64,000 bases of DNA from Pictodentalium vernedei. Taxonomy: Eukaryota; Mollusca; Scaphopoda; Dentaliida; Dentaliidae. Each line of letters opens with the position of its first letter. Position 1 is the first letter of the stretch. A program made the translations under genes and the position numbers. The notes beneath the pieces were generated by a model. It saw only the letters and a program-made list of their open reading frames with translations, was not told where the DNA came from and ran no database searches. Below, piece by piece: positions 58,024 to 64,000 of the stretch. The stretch is from NCBI GenBank assembly GCA_031216915.1, contig CM062297.1, forward strand, positions 831,001,337 through 831,065,336. Direction: 5' to 3'.

Positions 58024-58054
<31 letters not shown>
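58024..58054. repeat. Poly-G run of 31
   Basis: An uninterrupted G tract, the longest homopolymer in the window. The exact length should be treated with caution because such tracts are error-prone in sequencing. Confidence 0.9.
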
Positions 58055-58055
<1 letters not shown>

Positions 58056-59110
58056 ATTGGCTATTAATAGTTCTGTCGATAATTGTAAGGAATTAGGGTT
58101 TTCATTTGTAAGCGATCAGCTGAGTCGATCACTGAAACGCACTTAGAATGTATTCATGCGCCTGTTATGATCGCCCGTTGCGTTCTCGGACATGAGTCGT
58201 CTATACGATACGGAATCAGAATGAGTCGTCTCTGTGATACGAAATCGGAACACATTATGTGGTACGAACCGTTTCTCGTGATTTTCAGGCCAAAATCTAT
58301 ATGATTGTAAGATAAATGCATGTATTTGTCGTGACGCAGGGATTCCCAACGTCTTATTTCGGCCTAATTAGCATGTACTAGACTGAAGATTGGTGAGGCT
58401 GGGAGTGAATCGGCCACGAACGTCCATTTCTAGGACACTCCACCCCCGCACAAACGCCTTCTAAGAAGGCATGATTCCATGTCTTCTCCGAAGGCATTCT
58501 GAAGCTATGCCGTGATGGACACATGTAATTATCGTGACACGGGGCTTCACAATAAATTTTTGTGACGCAGGACTCCCTAACCTTTTGCCTAGGCCTAATT
58601 AGCATGAACCGGACATAAAATTGTATATGCTGGGGGCGTATCGGCCACGAACCTCCATTTCCAGGACCCCCCCCCCCCCCAATTCCTTCTCCGAAGGAAT
58701 GTCTTCATGTCTTCGACGAAGGCAATTCGAAAGCATGCCTTGATAAATGCATGTAATTGTCGTGATACAGGGCTTCGCAATAAAATGTTATTCCGATTAC
58801 ATCATCTATGCATGCTGTATTTGAAGGCATGCCTTGAAACACACATATTAGAGTGGTGCCCAGGGGTTACCAGCGTCTTGTTTGGACCTAATTAGCAAGT
58901 ACCGATCTCAAAATCAGCCACACTGAGAACGAACCTTCCACGGACCTTCATTTGTACGATACGTGACGCCCCCCCCCCCCCTCCACCACGGTCCTGCCAA
59001 TGCATTCTCTGAAGGCATTTCTTGACACACACATGCAATTGTCGTGACGCAGAGCTTCCCAAGAAAATGTCATTCCAACTACATCGTCGCAGTATTTCAT
59101 CTCCGAGGAC

Positions 59111-60826
59111 ATGAGACGCCCCTCCCTAATTTAAGGCATATTCTGAAGTTTTCATTCAGTACGCGAAACAGCCAACATTCATAACAGATAAAATATTGCA
59201 ACAACTACATCATCCATTGCATGATATAAAAATATAAATAAATTACACAGCTTTGAAAATGCACATACCGTTTTTCTAGTCATTCGAAATTATTCATCTT
59301 TCTGTATGAACATGAAATATTGTTCTCCGATGCCAGCGATGCAAATTTTCAAGTTTTTTTGTTTTTATTTTTTGTTTTGTTGTCCTAATTTTGAGTCTCG
59401 GTCTTTCAAAATTTTGAAAGGGTAATCGCCACAAAAATAGATAAATAGACAGAACGCGATGTGTGTTTGAATCGGTGGGTGTTTTACATAACGAGTTGGA
59501 ATGGCGTAGTCATATTTCGCGAGAGCCGTAGTTCTGTGTTTATTACACAACCCATGCATTAAAATTCATTTAAATAAACAAATTTTAATTCCGATGTTTA
59601 AACACAAAGGTGAAGCGTTTATTTTTACTGAAGCTGTACTGATCATATGGATCGGTAAAAAATCAAAACAACCTTTTCGGAACCAGTGTTTGTTGAAATT
59701 CATATCGCTGTTCACCAACAATAATAGCCACCAAATGGTTAGGCGTGAATGGGCTGGCCCATTCACGCCTAACCATTATTTGGTGGCTATTACTGTTAGT
59801 AAAAATATAAGTACAAATATGTGCAGATTTGCAAAACAGCTGGAAGAAACGTTTTAAAGAAGTTTGAAGCATGTCAAGATGTACGAAAATTTACCGAAAT
59901 AAAGTTGACCAATTTAGATATAATGGGAACCACAAAACGAGACGGCCACGGGACTGGGTTAATGTTCCGGTTGGAAATGATTGGGTTTTTTAAAAATATT
60001 ATCTCACTTTTGGCTAATTTTTTGTGAACCGACTTTATTTTGCTTTGGACGTTTTCATTTTCACACTATGCGACAGACGGTCGATGATTGTATAACGAAA
60101 TTTGGAAACTTTTCGAAGCGTAACTAAACGGTGCGGTAAAAAAGTTCCGGCTTGAAAACCACCCGTTGAATACAGAATCATTTATATCACAGCGACGATT
60201 CGGTTGAATACAAGGGTTTAAAGTTTAATGGATGTGTAATAAAATATGTAGTGTAGTCCTTGGAAATTAGAAACCCTTTTGGTCAAACTCAGAGATGACG
60301 TCACAGGTGATAGGGTCAAAATTTAATTCAGTCGAACGTTTTGGAAATTTTAGTGTGTTGTGGAATTCAGAAAATTAGGATATAACCTTTTTTCGATTTA
60401 TTGTCATTTTAAAGTTTTAACGTCACTTGGAGTTTAGGCTAGTTTGGTCATAACTCATCAGAACCTCTGCCTTTGTAATTCCAACAACCCTTATATATCA
60501 ATTACACATCAACGCGACTTCACACAGAGTTTTCTAGTCATTTGAGATTTTTACCGTCTATTTTAGAATTAAACGTCCAACCCCTCCACCGATGCCAGCG
60601 ACGCCAATTTTACGTCTTTGTGTTTATCCTCTTTTTTTAATCTCATTTTTAACATTTTCCTTTCGAAATTTTGGAAATATATTAACAATACACACCAGAC
60701 TTGGCCAACAAAGCAGCGTTGGTCACAGAGTGGCTTTGTACCTGCTTCGTTGAATGATTTCTCTTCTGGAAATTCGCTTTACGATTTCAAAACCATCTCG
60801 TAAAGTTTACATTGTTTATTGTTCTT
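59111..60826. repeat. Non-coding region with internal dispersed repeats
   Basis: 59262-59345 and 60527-60620 share TTTTCTAGTCATT.GA.ATT, then CCGATGCCAGCGA.GC.AATTTT in the same order. 60650-60805 matches 18775-18943, and 60240-60480 distantly matches 50940-51250. The region may be a composite of old copies of one longer repeat. No gene. Confidence 0.5.
59717..59797. repeat. 81-bp palindrome AACAATAATAGCCACC..
   Basis: AACAATAATAGCCACCAAAT, GGTTAGGCGTGAATGGGC and their reverse complements surround the central TGGCCA-type junction with only one or two mismatches. Confidence 0.8.
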
Positions 60827-61045
60827 TTAATCCTTACCTAAGCAATCGGCCGCATCCGCCCGCATCCGCCCGCGTAATTTAAAAATTACGCGGGCGGATG
60901 TGGGCGGATGCGGCGATATTACATGTATGTGAAGCCTTATTGGAACGTGCTCGTCAAGCTCATTCCAATGAGGGTTTCTGAATTGTTTTGAAAACTTTGC
61001 AAAAACAGTAATTAAATTAATAACTGTTGATATTCTGTGCGTTAA
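60827..61045. mobile_element. TTAA palindromic MITE, copy 3 (diverged)
   Basis: Begins TTAATCCTTACCTAAGCAAT followed by the CGGCCGCATCCGCCCGC block found in copies 1 and 2. Here that block is itself part of a perfect hairpin (CGCCCGCGTAATTTAAAAAT and complement). Then come a degraded central palindrome (TTGGAACGTGCTCGTCAAGC / TCATTCCAATGAGGG) and the far end TTAATAACTGTTGATATTCT, homologous to the GATATC block of the other copies. The right end GTGCGTTAAC has lost the CCCTTTACCC terminus. It is the oldest of the three copies. Confidence 0.75.
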
Positions 61046-61080
61046 CTTCTTCTCTTTCAACCTATTCAATGGGTTTATTA

Positions 61081-62586
61081 GCTCGCCTGACTTTCAGTCA
61101 GGGGAGCTATAGTGATCACTCACCGTCCATCGCCCGTCGTCCATGGCGTCCGTCGTCCATGAATATGGTGTTTGCGTCTTCTCTTCCCAAACCATTGAAC
61201 CAATTTAATTGAAATTTGAGATAATAATTTATTACATCGCATTTTGATTTTGCAAGTTGCCTCGCCCCTCGGTAGGGCCACGTGAACCAGCAGTAGCAGA
61301 GACTTGATATGTTGTGTGCAGCTTCCTTTTGAGAAATAGACTCAGATGTGTTCAAGAGAAGATCGAGGAGCTATATTTGCCTTCGTTATGCCTTCGTTAT
61401 GGGAGGGGCAAGAATTTTCGCCCCACCCTAAATTTATATTTTCCAAACTGAGAGGCTGATTTGAACCAAATTTGGTATGAGGGCTTAGTGGGTCATAAGT
61501 ACTTAATTTATGCCAACAAACACTTCCCCGTTGCTCCATGGGAACTGCAGGGGCTAAAAATAGAATACAAATAAAATGGCCATATGTCCAAAACAACACC
61601 GCGTTGAAAATTCTTCTTTGGTGTGAAGCTTCGGTAGGACCAACAGGATGGAATGGTGAAAAAAAATGCTATCGGTTTTATCATGGGGTACGTTTTCGGC
61701 ACTGTGAAAAAGTGCGGAGTCAGCATTTTTTAACACTGTAGGTAATGGGAAAAACATTTAGGACTACTTTTCTTCCAAACTACTGCTCCAAAAGCTTTCA
61801 TATTTCACATATAACATCTTTGGAAGATTGTTTCACATGTTTATTGAAATCAAATCCCTGGGTCCATATTTGGGCTCTCTACGGAGGCCCAAATATTTAA
61901 ATTAGTGCAGTATGAGGAATATTCTTTTAAAATCATTTTCTTCAGATCTACCAATCAGAACATTTTGGTATTTGGTATGCAGCATCCTTAGGGGGTATTC
62001 AGATTTGTTCACGCCAAGTCCCTGGGTTCATATTTGGGCTCACTGTGGGAGCCCGAATTACAACTTAGTTCAAAATGAGGAATTTTCTTTAAATATCTTC
62101 TTCTTCAGATCCAGCAGTCGGAATGTTTTGGTATTTGGTATGCAGCATCCTTGGGCGGGGGGGGGGGGGGGGGGGGATTCAAGTTTGTTCAAGCCAAGTC
62201 CATGGGTTCATATTTGGGATCAAATTATAACTTAGTTCAATATGAGGAATTTTTCTTTAAAAATCTTTTTCTTCACATCCACCATTCAGACTGTTTTGAT
62301 ACTTGGTATACAGAATCCTTACGGAGGTGAGATACCAGCTTGTTCAATCCAAGTGCCTGGGTTCATATTTGGGCCCCCTGTTGGAGCCTAAATTATTACT
62401 TAGTTCAATATGAGGAATATTCTTTAAAAATCGTCTTTTTTAGATTCAAAGGTCAGAATCTTTGAATATTTGGTATAAGCCTTTCTTAGGAGGGGCAGAT
62501 GCAACTTGCTGGAATCAATTCCCTGGGTTGATATTTAGGTTACCATGTCAGGTGAGCGCCCTCAGGCCCCATGGGGCCTCTTTTTT
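61081..62586. mobile_element. Mollusc-type repeat with terminal hairpins and internal ~170-bp units
   Basis: Starts with the hairpin GCTCGCCTGACTTTCAGTCAGG (61081), then CGTCGTCCATGG/CGTCCGTCGTCCAT. It ends CATGTCAGGTGAGCGCCC plus the hairpin AGGCCCCATGGGGCCT and a T run. GCTCGCCTGAC at the start and GTCAGGTGAGC at the end are inverted repeats. Between 61840 and 62530 a unit (CCTGGGTTCATATTTGGGC, ACTTAGTTCAATATGAGGAA, TTTTCTTCAGATC, TTTTGGTATTTGGTATGCAG) repeats four times. I associate this start/end combination with repeats common in bivalve and gastropod genomes (from memory). No open frame of note. Confidence 0.7.
62157..62176. repeat. Poly-G run of 20 inside a repeat unit
   Basis: The unit copy at 61985 reads CATCCTTAGGGGGTATTCAG, while this copy reads CATCCTTGGGC followed by 20 G. 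The run grew within a repeat copy whose sister has five G. Confidence 0.85.
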
Positions 62587-62798
62587 ATGTTGTATTCTAT
62601 AAACCACTGGAATCACTTTCTCATTACTGCTGTCACTACTTATTTATTTTCAGGTCATTTCCTCGTTTCAATGAATCGTTTTATTTAATCGAAGACGTGT
62701 GTAATCTAAATTTTGCTCTGTGTTCATGCTATCATGGAGTTGTGATGTAGCAATAGTTATTGAGAGTGGCATTAATCACAATAAATAAATATACAGAA

Positions 62799-62869
62799 TA
62801 CACGCGTGTGAATGGGTTAATCCATATGGCACGAGTGTCATGTCGATTAACCCATTCACATGTGTTTGT
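62799..62869. repeat. Palindrome with TGTGAATGGGTTAAT arms
   Basis: CACGCGTGTGAATGGGTTAAT (62801-62821) pairs with ATTAACCCATTCACATGTG (62846-62864). The outer flanks also show inverted similarity (AATAAATATACAGAA / GTTCTGTGCTTATT). Confidence 0.7.
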
Positions 62870-63038
62870 CGTTCTGTGCTTATTACGCGCCTTCACGTCT
62901 ATAAAAGCAATTATTAAAAGGGCACTCAGCAATTCATTTGGCAATTCGTCCTCTGAGTTTCAATGTGTTGTATGTGCCATTACGTACATTTATCTCACAA
63001 TCGGGACGTTTTTGCACTGTTGCTCAACTAAAGTTTAA

Positions 63039-63085
63039 TGTATCTGGGCCCTTGTTCCGAATCCGTATCAAGGGCCCCTGATACA
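63039..63085. repeat. Short palindrome TGTATC..GGGCCCTTG
   Basis: TGTATCTGGGCCCTTG and CAAGGGCCCCTGATACA are near-perfect inverted arms around TTCCGAATCCGTAT. Confidence 0.7.
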
Positions 63086-63158
63086 AGCGCCTGATTCTGC
63101 TATTGCCAAAACAACGGCATTAATATCATTTTCCGATGGCTTCGCGTTTTTCCCTTCA

Positions 63159-63207
63159 GAGAAAACAATATTAGGTGAGGCGAAGCCGAACCTAATATTG
63201 TTTTCTC
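63159..63207. repeat. Hairpin GAGAAAACAATATTAGGT
   Basis: GAGAAAACAATATTAGGT pairs exactly with ACCTAATATTGTTTTCTC, around a GAGGCGAAGCCGA centre that is also partly self-complementary. Confidence 0.8.
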
Positions 63208-63762
63208 CGAGCCGTATATGATACTGTATCTGCCAACTAAACACCCTGTAACGTATTTATTATGCACAACATGCTAAAATGTCATTGGGGAAGCTAACTC
63301 AACGAATAGTTAAATTATGCGCACTTTTCGGCATCTTGGGCTGGTTTGTAGTCCATTATTGGGATTTTCCTGAACGCTCGAGTCGAGGCTTCGCTCTCGA
63401 AGTTAAAGGATTAGCTTTCGCTATGAAATGTGGAAAACTCCACCTCAATAGACGATGAAAGGCATACATGTATTTTAAAATATAATATACCTTTACACCA
63501 AGAGGGATATTTAATTCACCAGTAATTGTTGCAAAAGTAACAACCAAATTCACGTTGACGAAACACACAGTTTGCTCCACTTCGCAAGACAGTATTCCAG
63601 TGACGTAATTTTCTCTGAAGTGTAACGTCATCACTGACCTCCATATGGAGATCAATGAACGTTATTCTATTTTTTGCGTCTTTCCATCGATAAGGCAAAT
63701 GAAAAAGTTCCTCTTAAAATAGTTTTATAACACATTTTGTGGTCAATATTGTGAGATAAATT

Positions 63763-63919
63763 TATCATCACCACAGTGTGTGTCTCCGGAAATTCTGATC
63801 AAGTCTCGTTGTAGGCACAGAATCGCGTTTCGACTTGCCCTAACGGGCTCGTCGAAATACTATTCTGTCCTTACAGCTCCACTTGATCTGAATTCCCGAA
63901 AACACACACTGTGGTGATA
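63763..63919. repeat. 157-bp inverted-repeat element TATCATCACCACAGTGTGTG
   Basis: The ends TATCATCACCACAGTGTGTG and CACACACTGTGGTGATA are inverted. Matching continues inward (GAAATTCTGATCAAGT / ACTTGATCTGAATTC; CACAGAAT..TTTCGAC / GTCGAAAT..ATTCTGT) around a GCCCTAACGGGC core. It is probably a hairpin MITE. Confidence 0.8.
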
Positions 63920-64000
63920 CTCACGGAGCTAAACTCGTCCTTGATATAAAATGCGCAAACTGCAGAACAGTGAGAAAAAAAATCGATGTTGCCCTGAGAA

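Larger units (their letters stand above)
57345..59110. repeat. Irregular repeat family, ~240-270-bp unit, four to five copies
   Basis: The unit has blocks GGCCTAATTAGCATGTGCGG, CTCAAAATTGGTCATGCTGGG, AGCGAATCGGCCACGAACC, CCATTTCCAGGAC..CCCC, TCTCCGAAGGCATTC..AGGCATGCC, and TGTAATTGTCGTGACGCAGGG. Copies start near 57350, 58360, 58592 and 58885, with partial blocks at 57455-57560, 58690-58790 and 59030. The variable C runs at 58667-58680 and 58969-58981 lie at the same position of the unit. A palindrome (57571-57753) and a 31-G run (58024-58054) separate the first copy from the others. Confidence 0.8.

Noticed and set aside
61081..62586. Helitron
   Set aside because: The 3' hairpin is suggestive, but there is no CTRR end, no 5' TC start at a host A/T junction that I can confirm, and the ends carry inverted repeats.

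Overview
The window is from an animal nuclear genome: AT-rich, intron-bearing and dominated by transposable elements, with no bacterial-style gene packing. The mix points to a marine invertebrate, most likely a lophotrochozoan such as a mollusc. That mix is several non-LTR retrotransposon families with AP-endonuclease ORFs, SINEs with tRNA-like and 5S-like heads, a Penelope-like element with a GIY-YIG remnant, piggyBac and Tc1 remnants, a Polinton-like remnant, and a repeat at 61.1-62.6 kb of a kind I associate with bivalves and gastropods. The phylum is an inference, not a proof.

Only one host gene is recognisable: a monocarboxylate-transporter-like (SLC16/MFS) gene on the + strand. Two phase-compatible exons (31678-31821 and 52094-53146) are separated by a 20.3-kb intron. 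The first exon(s) and the last exon(s) are not visible here.

Layout. 1-7.5 kb: a complex tandem array of units of roughly 0.8 kb with CT microsatellites, interrupted by a 5'-truncated LINE. 7.5-11.3 kb: a minus-strand LINE ('LINE C') carrying a 248-bp palindromic MITE at a TTAA site. 11.6-14.1 kb: two copies of one element family in inverted orientation. 14.5-16.4 kb: a degenerate tandem repeat of about 320 bp. 16.6 kb: a SINE. 18.9-22.7 kb: a minus-strand LINE ('LINE D') with a recent 737-bp tandem duplication. 23.7-24.9 kb: a Polinton/adintovirus-like remnant. 25.9-27.5 kb: a complete-ended but gutted piggyBac. 27.7-31.2 kb: small palindromic elements. The SLC16 intron holds a SINE with a 5S-rRNA-like head (32.0-32.4 kb), minisatellites (32.9-35.6 kb), a dead Tc1 element (35.9-37.5 kb), and a nested stack (37.6-48.9 kb). 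In that stack 'LINE A' has been split by a tRNA-headed SINE, by a nearly intact 5.3-kb CR1-like 'LINE B', and by a 962-bp long-TIR element. Removing each insertion with one copy of its target duplication restores, or nearly restores, the LINE A reading. Further along the intron are a ~118-bp satellite (50.1-50.8 kb) and dispersed repeats. After the second exon come a Penelope-like remnant (53.5-55 kb), a ~250-bp repeat family (57.3-59.1 kb), palindromes, a third copy of the TTAA MITE (60.8 kb), the mollusc-type repeat, and a cluster of hairpins to the end.

I found no obvious new multi-gene system. The most notable signals are: a TTAA-targeting palindromic MITE family sharing a CCYTT-type terminus with the piggyBac in the same window; two SINEs with a common body but different polymerase III heads; and poly-C/poly-G runs that have expanded inside formerly coding repeats, with G runs also coinciding with LINE B frameshifts. 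All identity statements were made by eye, without database searches.
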